A stretch of DNA of 64,000 nucleotides from Catalinimonas alkaloidigena (GCF_029504655.1 NZ_JAQFIL010000001.1:3043001-3107000); one strand, 5' to 3'; positions 17,780 through 27,813 are shown, numbered from the stretch's first letter. A program made the numbers and translations. Notes: a model not told the origin generated them from the sequence alone.

Positions 17780-18331
17780 TCATTTTTCTCTGGGCTTCCA
17801 GGGAATTTCTTCTACCTGATGCTCTCTACCAATAAAACGAGCCAGTACAAACAGATAATCTGAAAGGCGGTTCAGATAAATTATTATATGAGCATCAACT
17901 GTTTCTTTGTCGTTTAGCCTTACCACTCCCCGCTCGGCACGGCGGCACACAGCTCTTGCCAGATGACATTGAGACACATCAGGATGACCACCAGGAAGGA
18001 TAAAATATTTCATTTCAGGAAGCTCACGCTGCATTTGGTCAATCTGATGCTCCAATGCCAGCACTTCATTCTCCTGCAGATCAGGAAGATAGCCAGGTTT
18101 CTTACCGGGATCAGCAGCTAACAATGAGCCAATTACAAACAAGTTTTCCTGTATATGCTGGAAAATATCTTGTCGCTTTTTGTTCACCGGCATATCTCTT
18201 ACTACGCCAATAAATGAGTTTAACTCATCTACTGTACCGTAAGCTTCTACCCGCTCATGAGATTTTGGCACACGACTTCCTCCTATCAATGAGGTATCTC
18301 CCTTGTCACCGGTTTTGGTATAGATTTTCAT
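17780..18331 (-). CDS. Cob(I)alamin adenosyltransferase, PduO type
   Basis: The 183-aa protein shows all PduO-family landmarks. The N-terminal ATP-binding segment is MKIYTKTGDKGDTSLIGG, then VEAYGTVDELNSFIGV (about residues 29-44). The cobalamin/ATP-contact segment is FILPGGHPDVSQCHLARAVCRRAERGVV (about 111-138), followed by LNRLSDYLFVLAR. It transfers the adenosyl group of ATP to cob(I)alamin, making adenosylcobalamin for enzymes such as methylmalonyl-CoA mutase or ribonucleotide reductase. Residues 45-110 are the connecting helical bundle. No cobalamin biosynthesis genes or riboswitch are near, so it is probably a salvage enzyme. It lies 45 bp downstream of the membrane-TPR gene and 45 bp upstream of xseA. 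Confidence 0.92.
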   Translation of the reverse strand: MKIYTKTGDKGDTSLIGGSRVPKSHERVEAYGTVDELNSFIGVVRDMPVNKKRQDIFQHIQENLFVIGSLLAADPGKKPGYLPDLQENEVLALEHQIDQMQRELPEMKYFILPGGHPDVSQCHLARAVCRRAERGVVRLNDKETVDAHIIIYLNRLSDYLFVLARFIGREHQVEEIPWKPREK

Positions 18332-18376
18332 ATTTGTCCCATTTTTTTCAAAGGGAGAAAGTTACATAATCCTGAT

Positions 18377-21300
18377 TTAAAAGGACGGTGTATACACAGC
18401 TTTCAATGAATCGTAGGTATTCAAATAATCCTGAAATGCCAATGAAGACATTAAGGGGCGTAGATTATCCAGTCCACTTTCGGCGTAATTTTCCAGGCCA
18501 GCTTCCAGACTGGTTTCGATGTATGCTTTATGTAAAGCAGGTGCGTAGGGATTTGATTCTAGCGCTTCCAGCAATAGATTATATTTCTCCAACGGGTCAG
18601 TATTTTCCAGTTGATTGAGCGCAAAGAGGAATCCTTTTACAAAGAAGGGGTTACCCAGCAACTTTTTATTCTCAGCCTGATAAATTTCGTTGTTCATCTG
18701 AGCAATCCTGGCCTGGTAATACAAAAGTAGCTGATCATGCCAACGGCTGATACTGGACAACTCATCAAGCAAAGAGGATAAAGTAGGCCAGTCCTGCTCA
18801 TTTTCCAGCATAAAAGCCTTCAGCCAGCTAAAATACTGCTCTCCGAGCTCATTCAGCTGAGGATTTGCAGATATGAGTGTTTGAATTTGTTCAGAAAGTA
18901 AGTCGTTGTACAGTGCAGGATACTTAAGCCATAAGTCATGCAGTATCAGTACTTTGTAGTTAGTGTCTTCCAGTGAAGAATATATTTCTAAAAACGTCTC
19001 TTCATTAATATCCGGAAATCTATAGCGTAGCAAATTATATTTGTATGCATCATCCTTTTCTGTCCAGTTCAGCTCAGAACTGCTTATTATTTGACGCATA
19101 TTTTCTACTACAGGATTTTGTGCTCTTATCCCCTCTTCCGATAAACGGTACAGTGAGTCCCAGTTACTATGGGCGCTGCTTTGTAGTTCACTTTCAAAAG
19201 GTAATGCTTCGCTCATGCTGATTGCTTTTCTATACAACGCATCTTCATAACGTGACTGCTCTGCTTTCTCAAAATACTGAGTAGCAACCTGGGGAGCATG
19301 CTGTTCCATTGCCCAAATTCCTAATACATTATTGTAATAGCCTCTCTGAAACGGATTTAGCGCTTGCAGATTATCAAGGATTCGCATTGCGTCATCCACC
19401 TGGTTTTGTTGATAGAGCACATAGGCTTTGATCAATAGCAATGCTTCATAGTAATTTGCATTTGCCATAACTTCCGGTAAGCTTTCCAGTTGACTCAATT
19501 GCAGGCTATCCAATGCCTGAGGCCGGTTGTAGGCATAATTGAAGACATAGGCGAACTCAAAGCTATTGAGTACACTATCTTTACTTTCTATCCATTGAAA
19601 GTTTTCTCCAGCTAAAGGATGCTTACCGACGGCATACTTATTTGCCAGCATAAAAGTATTCACCAGACTCGGCATATAGGCTCTGTCGCTTACTACTTCA
19701 CTAAAAAGTGAATCCAGGTCAAAAGAAAGTAAGGCTTCATTTTTTCCAATCAGGCCTAATATATTGGTTTCGGCTGCCTGTCGCGTTACATCTGCCTCAT
19801 CGGCCAGAGAAAGAAAATACAGTGCGGAATCCAGCAGCGAAGTCTTGCCATATGTCACCGCCAGATTATTATACAGGTAAGGATCAGCCTCAAATTTTCT
19901 AAGGCCCTGATGAAAGCTAAAGAGGGCATCAAAAAACTGATCACTGTTCAAGAGCTCATAACCCAAATTTACCTGTGCATAGGGCGTAGGTTTTCTTCTT
20001 AATAGCCTCGCTAAAATAAAAAGGAGCCAGTGAGTGATCGCCCTCTGCCCTGGCAAGTGTGCCTAAGCTGTAATTGGAGCGGTGATTGTTATAACCATAC
20101 TGATCACCCAGCTTGTAATATTGTTCAGCTACAAACTGATCCTCTCTCTCCCGATAAACATCTCCTATTCCGTTGTAATAGCCGGCCACTGCCTGATTTA
20201 GTGGAAACATATTGGCATTGAGGAAGAACGCCACCACTCCGATCAGGCCTACTATCTGTACGGTACCGTAGGGAAAAGTCGGGGGCTTGTACATAATCTT
20301 ATGCACTTGCATATTTTCCATCAGAGGATTGATGAAGTTGGCGATGATATACAGCATGAAAAGTGTCCCGAAACTCAGCTGGCTGAAAACCACTGCATCT
20401 TCAAAAGTCTCTACCAAAGGGTCATTAGCAGTAGCATATAGATAGCTAAGCGTAGAGAAGCAAATGATCGCTAAGGTAATATAGAACAAAGCTCCTATCG
20501 GCGCAAAACTCATCATGCTCTGGTATTGAATTTCCCTGTCTTTAAAATCCCAGATGCCCAGCAACGTTAGAGCAACTAATATGAGGTAAGCATTCAAGTA
20601 AAGAATATCCCAGTCTATGTAACCGGCATTTTTTGCATAAAGCAGGGCAACATTCACCAGATAAATAATTGAAATGGTCAGAAAGTGTAAGAGTGAGTTT
20701 TTGTTGCCTACCGTATTGCCTCTGGTGATGATTTTTAGGAAGAAACTGATCAACACATTCCCTAAGAGTAGTATAAAAATCAGGCTGAGCACCAGTGGAG
20801 TTACTAATCCATAATTGACCAGGTTGATCATAGGGGTGCTGACTTCGGTGAAAACAAAGATCAGCGCACCCAAAAAACAAGTGATAACAGCGAAACCGAG
20901 CAATCTGACTAAAATCCCTGCGCCCGGCTTAAGATGGTTGAAATAATAAAATGCAGGTAAATAGAGCGCTAACGCGATGATCAGTGTGGTTTTATCAGCT
21001 TGACCAAAGAGTAGTAACTGTTCAAACTTGAAGCTGATCAGTATACCGGTAAACACCAAAGCACCGAAGTAAAACCAAAACCCTTCAAGGGCTGAAATGA
21101 CTACCGACAATACAATCAGACTTAAAGCCACTGCCAGAAGCTGAATCAAGATTGTTGCCTGACTGATCTGAATATCACTTCCGCGATATACTTCGGTGAT
21201 CAGGTAATTGTCAAACTCATAGGATAAATCAAACAGGCCCACGCGAAAAGATTCGGTGGGGACTTTGATTTTCTCAATGTTAGAGATCTTTTGCCAGTCA

Positions 21301-21431
21301 ATGACATTGGCAGGGCTTACAAAAAAGTTGTACGTAAAATAAATTAAAAAGAGGCCTAGAATTACTATTAAGCCCCAATAAATAGACTTAGTATGTGGAT
21401 GCCAGGATTTCCAGAAATACCACCTGTTCAT
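18377..21431 (-). pseudogene. Large membrane protein with C-terminal TPR domain, single-base frameshift
   Basis: Two frames form one gene. The upstream piece (21431-19956) has about ten to twelve hydrophobic helices over residues 15-400, then starts TPR-like repeats (YNGIGDVYREREDQFVAEQYYKLGDQ). It stops shortly after SEAIKKK. The downstream frame continues KPTPYAQVNLGYELLNSDQFFDALFSFHQGL, another TPR unit. Removing one A from the AAAA run (plus-strand TTTT 19991-19994) joins them into a 1017-aa protein, and the remaining length is an exact multiple of three. The C-terminal 550 residues are helical repeats. Function unknown; the shape suggests a membrane-anchored scaffold. Sits between gatC and the adenosyltransferase gene. 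The frameshift resembles that in xseA 3 kb away. Confidence 0.8.
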
Positions 21432-21546
21432 AGGGTCAGGAAGATTTGTTTAAGGTAAAGTAATGGGATAACGCTGGCTGCTAAGTTGTAGTATTGCGCT
21501 TACAGTAAACACCGAAATAGGTGATAAAACTTACATCGTGCAAAAT

Positions 21547-21834
21547 TTATTCAATAACCTTGGGCACACGAATATAATCTTCATCACGCCTGGGTGCCTG
21601 AGACAACCCTCTGTCATGAGAAAGTGTATCTTTAACTTTATCCTCCCGCCATACATTAACTTCATGCGACATGCTGGTGAGCGGCTCCACCCCATCCGTA
21701 TCTACTTCTTTTAACTGATCCACCCAATCCAGAATTTCACTCATGCTCTTAATCATTTCTTCCTCGGCATCATGTTCAAATTCCAGGCGGGCAAGATGGG
21801 CTATCTTCTGTATGGTAGAACGGTCAATCTTCAT
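21547..21834 (-). CDS. gatC: Aspartyl/glutamyl-tRNA amidotransferase subunit C
   Basis: The 95-aa protein starts MKIDRSTIQKIAHLARLEF, the conserved GatC N-terminus, then has the helix ILDWVDQLKEVDTDGVEPLTSM and the extended C-terminal arm that wraps around GatA (VNVWREDKV, then APRRDEDYIRVPKVIE). The length is typical. GatC helps assemble GatCAB, which amidates Glu-tRNA(Gln) or Asp-tRNA(Asn). gatA and gatB are not in this window, so gatC is separated from its partners, which is common in Bacteroidota. It follows the PlsC-like gene by 36 bp on the same strand and may be cotranscribed with it. Confidence 0.95.
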   Translation of the reverse strand: MKIDRSTIQKIAHLARLEFEHDAEEEMIKSMSEILDWVDQLKEVDTDGVEPLTSMSHEVNVWREDKVKDTLSHDRGLSQAPRRDEDYIRVPKVIE

Positions 21835-21870
21835 ATGGACTTATTGTTTATGTTTGGTCAAAGCTAAAAA

Positions 21871-22659
21871 TCATATGCTTGATGCGGCATTTTTTTCATG
21901 AAAAGAGGTCGCATGCTTAAATGCTAAATTCGGATAATAATTGGAAAGTTCCTCCTGTATGATATGAAAAACTCTATCTCTTAACGCATTTGCATCTTTT
22001 AGCTGCATGTCTTTGGTTTCAATCGCCTCGTGGATGATCATTCTGGGCCTTAGCGGATACATCAGCATCTTATGATTCCCCGGCTGAATTTTCCAGTTGT
22101 GTGGATAAGTAACGGGAACGATCGGCACTCCTTTTTCAATTGCGAGCTTAAAAGCTCCATTACGGAAGGTGGCAAGTTCCGGCGGGTTTTGAGAGCGTAT
22201 ACCTCCTTCGGGAAACATCACCAGACTATAGCCATTTTCCAATACCTCAGCCCCTTCGTGTAATACCTTATAGCGGCTACGTGGATTTCTTCTATCTACT
22301 GTGATGTGTAGCTTTTTAAACATATACCCGAAGACCGGGACTTTCGCCAATGAAACTTTACCGACAAATACACAGGGCTTAGCTACATAACCCATCAGTA
22401 CAATATCCAAAAATGAAGAATGGTTGCCCACAAAAAGATAGTTCTGACCAGGCTTTAATTTAGTTCTCCATTCCTGAAGCGGAGGTATAAACGAAAGTGT
22501 AAGGAATGCCCTTGCCCAAATCTGGTTGAGAAACAAGGCATGCTTCAGCCATGCCTTTCTGACCATCAACAGTAAGAAGAAAGGGTAAAGGAGCAGCAGC
22601 ACTCCAGCAAAAATCAATAACCCATAGGTAGAGTAAATCCTAATCCAGATTCTTTTCAT
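21871..22659 (-). CDS. 1-acylglycerol-3-phosphate acyltransferase (PlsC family)
   Basis: The 262-aa protein has one N-terminal membrane helix (about residues 9-34) and the PlsC acyltransferase blocks. Block I is NHSSFLDIVLMG (HxxxxD, about 78), block II is KVPVFGYMFKKLHITVDRRN, block III is MFPEGGIRSQN (about 150-160) and block IV is VPIVPVTY. It is expected to acylate lysophosphatidic acid at the inner membrane in phospholipid synthesis, though the same fold serves other lysophospholipids or ornithine lipids. It lies 22 bp after the DUF6786-like lipoprotein gene and 36 bp before gatC, so it may be carried on the OPT-kinase transcript. Confidence 0.92.
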   Translation of the reverse strand: MKRIWIRIYSTYGLLIFAGVLLLLYPFFLLLMVRKAWLKHALFLNQIWARAFLTLSFIPPLQEWRTKLKPGQNYLFVGNHSSFLDIVLMGYVAKPCVFVGKVSLAKVPVFGYMFKKLHITVDRRNPRSRYKVLHEGAEVLENGYSLVMFPEGGIRSQNPPELATFRNGAFKLAIEKGVPIVPVTYPHNWKIQPGNHKMLMYPLRPRMIIHEAIETKDMQLKDANALRDRVFHIIQEELSNYYPNLAFKHATSFHEKNAASSI

Positions 22660-22681
22660 TGTAATTAATGAAATTTAACGC

Positions 22682-23950
22682 TTATGGCTGTGAAAAAACC
22701 TGCTCAATCCTATCGAGACCAATGCCTAAAATTTCACGCGCCAACTGATCTAATGTTTCATAAGAACCGCGAAAATGAATCGTAGTATGGGTATGTTGTA
22801 AAGAAGCTCCTGCTGCCAGAGCTTTAGCAGGAGAAGAGCTTTCCAATTCATAAAATGGGCCCAACTGATCATCGCCACCCTCCAATGGACCATCATTATA
22901 AGCATTCACCGCATCCCCGCCATAGGGTAGCTTCTGTATTTCCCACATAGAATTCACATAATCACTCACATTTTCCGGCAATGTGAACTTTACGATGGTC
23001 AATACCTCATTTTCCGCATCATAACTGCCTAACACCGGCAGGGCACGTTCAGGGGATACTCCGATTTTACTGCGATATGCTCCATCTCCTTTAAAAAAGA
23101 TAAAGCCATTTTCCACTTTCAGTCTCTCCTCAGGTACTTTCCCAAAATAACTGTCGTTGAGGACAGGCACATCATCACCTATAGTCTTATCATAAGGAAT
23201 CACAATGGTTGTGCGGGGCGAATGTTTAAACATTCCCAATATCCAGATGGACAATAAGCCGCCCTCTTTGGTCCAGGCAGCTTCACCCGCATTGGTAATA
23301 CGATTTTCACTGGCAAAAGCCACGTAATTCATCGCCTGTGCCGGCAGGCGCACATTGAGTTCACTTTCAATCTCCTCTCTCCCCAGCAACCGTATGGTTC
23401 GGTCTACTTTGACCTTGAAAGTAGCGCCGCTATAATTTTTTACGTCAAAGTCATGGGTAAAGACCACCTGTGTCTGACTTTTCTCTACCACTTCAAAAGC
23501 CTCTGTATCCAGGGCAGAAGGCGTCTGCCAGTCTTCAAAAGCAAACTCATCCCCTTCCTGAAAAAAGATTGCGTACTGACCGCCTTCGGGTCCCATCCAG
23601 AAACGATCTTCTCCTCCGTAGGGATTAAACTGCGGGCGGCTTTCACCACTGGAAATTAAGTCGTAATTGATCCATCCATAACTGGGACCATCCTTTCCCT
23701 CAGAAGTACTGCTCATCACTCTGCCCTGATACTGCGGGGCCACAATGACCTGAGCACTGCCCTGTTTGTTGCTGAGGATAATCAGATCATCCAGGTGATT
23801 CTGCAAAAACTCAATATCGTATCCGAAGTTGTTCACAATTTCCTTAATATCATCAGGATCAGCGCTATCGCGATCCTGTACAGGTTGATATGCTATACTA
23901 CATCCTAATAATATCAATAGTACTTGTACTTTCATAATTTTCATCCTCAT
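22682..23950 (-). CDS. DUF6786-like lipoprotein
   Basis: I chose ATG 23950, which overlaps the kinase stop by four bases (ATGA); ATGs at 23944 and 23935 would also work. A longer in-frame start at 24097 would lie inside the kinase gene and give a non-signal leader. From 23950 the protein has a short basic start and a lipobox-like LILLGC (cysteine at about residue 17), so it is probably a lipoprotein exposed in the periplasm. The body is beta-rich, with segments such as YGGEDRFWMGPEGGQYAIFF and LPAQAMNYVAFASENRITN, which I associate with DUF6786. It resembles a carbohydrate-mutarotase-like fold only by impression. Translational coupling suggests a function shared with the kinase. Molecular role unknown. 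Confidence 0.7.
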   Translation of the reverse strand: MRMKIMKVQVLLILLGCSIAYQPVQDRDSADPDDIKEIVNNFGYDIEFLQNHLDDLIILSNKQGSAQVIVAPQYQGRVMSSTSEGKDGPSYGWINYDLISSGESRPQFNPYGGEDRFWMGPEGGQYAIFFQEGDEFAFEDWQTPSALDTEAFEVVEKSQTQVVFTHDFDVKNYSGATFKVKVDRTIRLLGREEIESELNVRLPAQAMNYVAFASENRITNAGEAAWTKEGGLLSIWILGMFKHSPRTTIVIPYDKTIGDDVPVLNDSYFGKVPEERLKVENGFIFFKGDGAYRSKIGVSPERALPVLGSYDAENEVLTIVKFTLPENVSDYVNSMWEIQKLPYGGDAVNAYNDGPLEGGDDQLGPFYELESSSPAKALAAGASLQHTHTTIHFRGSYETLDQLAREILGIGLDRIEQVFSQP

Positions 23951-24834
23951 ACATATTTTCTGGCAATAGATAAAGCCTGACTGCCGTAGTGTCCTCCAAA
24001 CAGATGATAGTGATTGAGATAATGATACAGCATATACAGGTCGTGTCTTTCTTTCCATTCGGCAGGTAGTGGATATTCCTCCTGATATGCTGCCCATACG
24101 GTAGATGAAAAACCACCGAACATACCCATCATCGCCAGGTCAAATTCACGATCGGCAAAATAGCTGGCAGGATCAATCAGTGCAGGACCACGAGACGAGT
24201 ACATATAATTTCCCGACCATAAATCGCCATGATTGAGCGAAGCCGCCGGTTGATGGCTGATCCACTGCTCCATATTCTGTAAAAGCTGATTGTACACTTT
24301 GTTTTCTTCACTGCTGAGTCCCCTACTCTGCTCAATCATTTTCAGTAATGCCCCTATCCTTTGGTCTCGGAAGAAAATCATCCAGTCCGACTGCCAGTTA
24401 TTATGCTGAGGAGTAGCGCCACAGTAGTTATCATGGGCAAAACCATATTTTTCATGCTGATACCGATGAATCTGGGCGATTCCACGACCCAAAACCTCAT
24501 CCTGCACGGACGATGAACTGTTAGAAGGCTCCAGAAACTCCGTAAGCAGCATCGCTGGAAGTCCGTTTTGTGGAACGGTTTTAATGAACACTTTCGGAAT
24601 CTGTAGATCAGACTTCGCTTCTACCAGAGCTTCCAGGCATTCGGCTTCCCTCAGAAACATATCTTCCGGCCCCTGTGCATTCCATTTGAGAAAAAAGTTA
24701 CCTTCATTGCTTGTCAACTTGCTGGCATGATTAATACAGCCTCCCCCTAATGTCTTGACCGACTTGATTATAAAACGCTGGCCCAGCTTCTCTGTAAGGC
24801 TTTCTTCTACAAAGTTCTTCAGATCTTCTCGCAT
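23947..24834 (-). CDS. Fructosamine-3-kinase family protein
   Basis: A 295-aa kinase of the fructosamine/ketosamine kinase family (APH-like fold). Landmarks: the P-loop-like LGGGCINHASKL (about residues 27-38), the lysine strand GNFFLKWNAQ (about 45-54), the catalytic loop LNHGDLWSGNYMY (about 197-209, with HGDxWxxN) and the metal-binding LIDPASYFADREFDLAMMGMFGGF (about 216-239). Family members phosphorylate Amadori products (ketoamines on lysine or free sugars' amines), which destabilises and removes the sugar. It lies 10 bp downstream of an OPT transporter and overlaps the following lipoprotein gene by 4 bp, so the three form one operon. Cytoplasmic. Substrate not proven. Confidence 0.92.
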   Translation of the reverse strand: MREDLKNFVEESLTEKLGQRFIIKSVKTLGGGCINHASKLTSNEGNFFLKWNAQGPEDMFLREAECLEALVEAKSDLQIPKVFIKTVPQNGLPAMLLTEFLEPSNSSSSVQDEVLGRGIAQIHRYQHEKYGFAHDNYCGATPQHNNWQSDWMIFFRDQRIGALLKMIEQSRGLSSEENKVYNQLLQNMEQWISHQPAASLNHGDLWSGNYMYSSRGPALIDPASYFADREFDLAMMGMFGGFSSTVWAAYQEEYPLPAEWKERHDLYMLYHYLNHYHLFGGHYGSQALSIARKYV

Positions 24835-24844
24835 AGCATGATGC

Positions 24845-26842
24845 TTATTTTCCGATATTTTCTTTAAAAACTTTCTTGATCAGCGCATATAAACCTGCCA
24901 CTACTACAATAAAAATAGCCAGGCCACTATAGCTTCCTCCGGGAGGGTTTTCAAATACTCTTAGTGACGAAAGATCAGTGACGACTATGCCAATCGCGAT
25001 AAATATTCCCATCAAAGCCTCTCCGGTAATCAGGCCGGAAGCCAAGAGCAGGCCAGCATTGGAAGCTTTTTCTGTGGCTTCGGCATGCTGCGCGTCCCCA
25101 GTTCCTCTTTTGGTCATAAAACGGCTTGTCATCCAGGCAATGATACCACCAATAAAGATAGAAGTATCCAGTTCCAGAGGGAGGTATAAGCCTACGGCCA
25201 CTGCCAGCACCGGCATTCTGAATTCTGAATTTTGTTTTTTCAGGTATTGATCAATGATAATGATCACCACTGCGATTGCGCCACCTATTGAAACCATACC
25301 CCAGGGCAGTCCTTCTCCAAAAATACCCGATGCCACGCTCTGCATCAGGGTTGCCTGCGGGGCTGCCAGGGCCTCAGGCTGCTCAGGCGTAGGTGCGCCT
25401 ATGCCATAACCTTGCAGGAGATAATTCAGCACTGGCGCGATTGCCAAAGCACCCGCTACTACACCTACCACCTGCATCACTTGCTGTTTGTAGGGGGTTG
25501 CTCCCAGGATATATCCTGCTTTCAGATCCTGCATATTGTCTCCGGCTATGGCGGCTGCGCAGCAAACTACTGCGCCTATCAGGATAGCCGCGGCAGCGCC
25601 TCTGGCAGGTTCACTCGCACCCAGTAAAAAGAGTAAAAGCAGTGCCGAAGCCAGAATAGTGGCAATGGTCACTCCTGAAATTGGATTATTAGAGCTTCCT
25701 ACCAGTCCTGCCATATAACCGGCTACTGCCGAGAAAAGGAATCCGGCTATCACCATGATGAATGCCATCAGTCCGGTAATGCCTACATCGTGAATCTCCC
25801 GCAGGTAGATCGCGAACACTGGTACGATCATCACCCCTATGGCAATAATGACCCATGACATGGGTGTATCCATCTCGGTGCGTAGCTGATCTTTGAAATT
25901 TGTGCTCCCCTGCTTAAAAGCTTCAACACCTGACTTGAAAGCTGTGCCCAAGGAATTTTTGAGACTGATCAATGCCCACAAGCCACCCACAATCATGGCC
26001 CCTACCCCCAGGTAACGAATCTGACTACTCCAGATCATGATCCCCATCTGCTCAGGGTCGGCTGCTCCTTCGGGCGGCCCCAAAGCAGCGATATAGACCG
26101 GAATAGCAATGTACCAGCTAATTGCCCCTCCCAGGAAGACCAGAAAGGCGATGTTTAAACCTACAATATAGCCTACCGCTACCAAAGCGGGTGATAAGTT
26201 GATCCCCAGATATAAATAAACGCGATTATTGATCAGTGTGGCCTGCTCAAAAAGGCCGTTCCATAGATTCAGGGCAGATTCGCTTAATTTGAACAAGCCA
26301 CCTACCAATGCCCCCCATACCAGGTATTTTACTGACTGTCCTCCGGTCTCCCCGGTTTTCAATACCTCAGAAGTAGCCACACCTTCAGGAAATTTTAAGT
26401 TCTCTTTGACGATAAGCGCCTGCCGCAGGGGAATGGTAAATAGCACGCCTAATATACCGCCTGTCATGGCGATGAGGGTAGTCTCCCAATAGTTAAACTC
26501 ATCCCAGTAACCCATAATAATGAGGGCAGGAATGGTAAAAATAACACCCGCAGCAATCGATTCACCGGCGGAGGCGGCGGTTTGCACCAGGTTATTTTCC
26601 AGAATGTTGGAGTTTTTAAACAAACGAAGCACCGCCATAGAAATTACCGCCGCAGGGATAGAGGCTGAAACCGTAAGTCCGGCAAATAAGCCGAAGTAGG
26701 CATTGGCAGCAGATAAAATAACGGATAGCCCTGCTCCCAGCAGTATCGCTTTTAAGGTAAGTTCTGGTAATTTCTGGTCGGCACCTATATAAGGTTTATC
26801 GGGATCAGTAGCTGTTGGCTTAGCTGGTTTAGCTTTGTTCAT
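24845..26842 (-). CDS. OPT-family oligopeptide transporter
   Basis: The 665-aa protein has about 16 hydrophobic helices and matches the prokaryotic OPT family, including the LKAILLGAGLSVILSAANAYFGLFAGLTVSASIPAAVISMAV start and the NLVQTAASAGESIAAGVIFTIPALIIMGYW segment. Also typical is AGLVGSSNNPISGVTIATI near residue 385 and GDNMQDLKAGYILGATPYKQQ near 435. OPT proteins import oligopeptides or metal chelates by proton symport (family knowledge). It leads an operon with fructosamine kinase and a lipoprotein, hinting at glycated peptide or amino-acid uptake. A TATGTTTG box lies 22 bp upstream. Low G+C and codon use resemble neighbours. Confidence 0.93.
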   Translation of the reverse strand: MNKAKPAKPTATDPDKPYIGADQKLPELTLKAILLGAGLSVILSAANAYFGLFAGLTVSASIPAAVISMAVLRLFKNSNILENNLVQTAASAGESIAAGVIFTIPALIIMGYWDEFNYWETTLIAMTGGILGVLFTIPLRQALIVKENLKFPEGVATSEVLKTGETGGQSVKYLVWGALVGGLFKLSESALNLWNGLFEQATLINNRVYLYLGINLSPALVAVGYIVGLNIAFLVFLGGAISWYIAIPVYIAALGPPEGAADPEQMGIMIWSSQIRYLGVGAMIVGGLWALISLKNSLGTAFKSGVEAFKQGSTNFKDQLRTEMDTPMSWVIIAIGVMIVPVFAIYLREIHDVGITGLMAFIMVIAGFLFSAVAGYMAGLVGSSNNPISGVTIATILASALLLLFLLGASEPARGAAAAILIGAVVCCAAAIAGDNMQDLKAGYILGATPYKQQVMQVVGVVAGALAIAPVLNYLLQGYGIGAPTPEQPEALAAPQATLMQSVASGIFGEGLPWGMVSIGGAIAVVIIIIDQYLKKQNSEFRMPVLAVAVGLYLPLELDTSIFIGGIIAWMTSRFMTKRGTGDAQHAEATEKASNAGLLLASGLITGEALMGIFIAIGIVVTDLSSLRVFENPPGGSYSGLAIFIVVVAGLYALIKKVFKENIGK

Positions 26843-26864
26843 GTGCTTCGCGTTAGGTCTAAAA

Positions 26865-26872
26865 CAAACATA
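26865..26872 (-). promoter_or_regulatory. Putative -7 box of the OPT operon
   Basis: On the minus strand this reads TATGTTTG (TAnnTTTG), 22 bp before the OPT start codon. The expected -33 element is not obvious. Confidence 0.4.
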
Positions 26873-26985
26873 CCAAGCTTTAGCCTAAATAGCACGCCCC
26901 CATAAGATTTTTAAGAAGGAGGTAGTCAGAAGCCAGGAGTGGTACGTAAGCATTATTTATGCTTCCATCCTCAGATTTACACCTG

Positions 26986-27563
26986 CTAAACTTTTTGGGT
27001 TTTAACGCTTGTGCCAAGCGAGTCCAGTAATTGCGGACTGTCTTTGAGCGCAGCCTGGTAGTAGTAAGGAACTCACTCATCCATCTTTTGAGGACTTTCA
27101 CCGACATATCTTTCATTTGGATAGTTTCTTCAGCCTCACCTTTAGTAAGTAGGCGCTGATTACGGGCATGAGTCACCGCTTCCACCATTGCTTTCCCTTG
27201 GGCAAGGTCTGCAGCAGTAAGTCCATGCTGGCTCAGCTGCTCTATATATTCTCCGGTTTTGCTGGAGAAATAGTTGGCCTGCATTGGCCAGGCATAACTT
27301 TTATTAGATACTTTATCTACATTGAACTGAGCCAGGTTAAGCGCATCCTTGCGAAACACAAATTTCACAATTGTTACATGATCCAGAAAAGCCTCACGCT
27401 ACTGCTGCTCATTCTGTTTCAGTTGGGCCGCAATGATAGATTTCTCCCCATATTTTTGGACTTTCTGCGTGTGAAGCGTCATGGCATTGTTTAATAGCGT
27501 ATCACCTTCCTGCATGCGATTGGCGTTAAAGCCATGCTGACTCAGTGACTTAAAAATATCAGC
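26986..27563 (-). pseudogene. Decayed helical-repeat gene of a Bacteroidota-specific family
   Basis: Read on the minus strand from 27563, the frame gives ADIFKSLSQHGFNANRMQEG and then a helix ending KQNEQQ, an in-frame TAG at 27399-27401, then continues with no frame change. A second copy of the same helical unit follows (IEQLSQHGLTAADLAQGKAM...). Near 27067-27078 the frame shifts: another frame then reads YYQAALKDSPQLLDSLG and ends at TAG 26986. The two units share the pattern SQHG(F/L)...A..(M/L).(E/Q)G, so the original protein was a tandem helical bundle. One nonsense codon, one frameshift and a missing N-terminus make it a pseudogene. I recognise the type from Bacteroidota hypothetical proteins but not a function. 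It abuts the IS3 relic. Confidence 0.65.
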
Positions 27564-27813
27564 TTATGCGTTCGCGTTTTGCAGATAGGCGTTCCCTCTT
27601 CCTGATCGTAAATGTCAATCATTTTATGAGGATCTTGTTCTTCAGCTAATGCCCTTTCCAGACGTTTGTTCTGCTGAGTTGGTGTTTCTTTGAAGCGAAG
27701 TATGGCAGTTTGTGGATTTCTCCAGCTTAAGATACCATGTTTTCTTAACCAACCCAAAACTTTATTTTGTCTTAAATCCCATAGGCTGTCTCAGCTTGTT
27801 TATAAGTCATCTC
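27542..27813 (-). pseudogene. Relic of an IS3-family transposase OrfA
   Basis: A 71-codon frame (27757-27542) reads GWLRKHGILSW followed by RLERALAEEQDPHKMIDIYDQEEGTPI. This is the WLRKHG turn and leucine-zipper-like tail of Bacteroidota IS3 OrfA proteins, which normally end near IRKK. Upstream the other frame gives EMTYKQAETAYGI, the preceding helix-turn-helix part, so a frameshift near 27770 breaks the gene. The N-terminus and all of OrfB are missing and no inverted repeats are visible. Dead element. Confidence 0.6.

Noticed and set aside
23951..24097. Longer N-terminus of the DUF6786-like protein
   Set aside because: It lies fully inside the kinase gene in another frame and would bury the lipoprotein signal.
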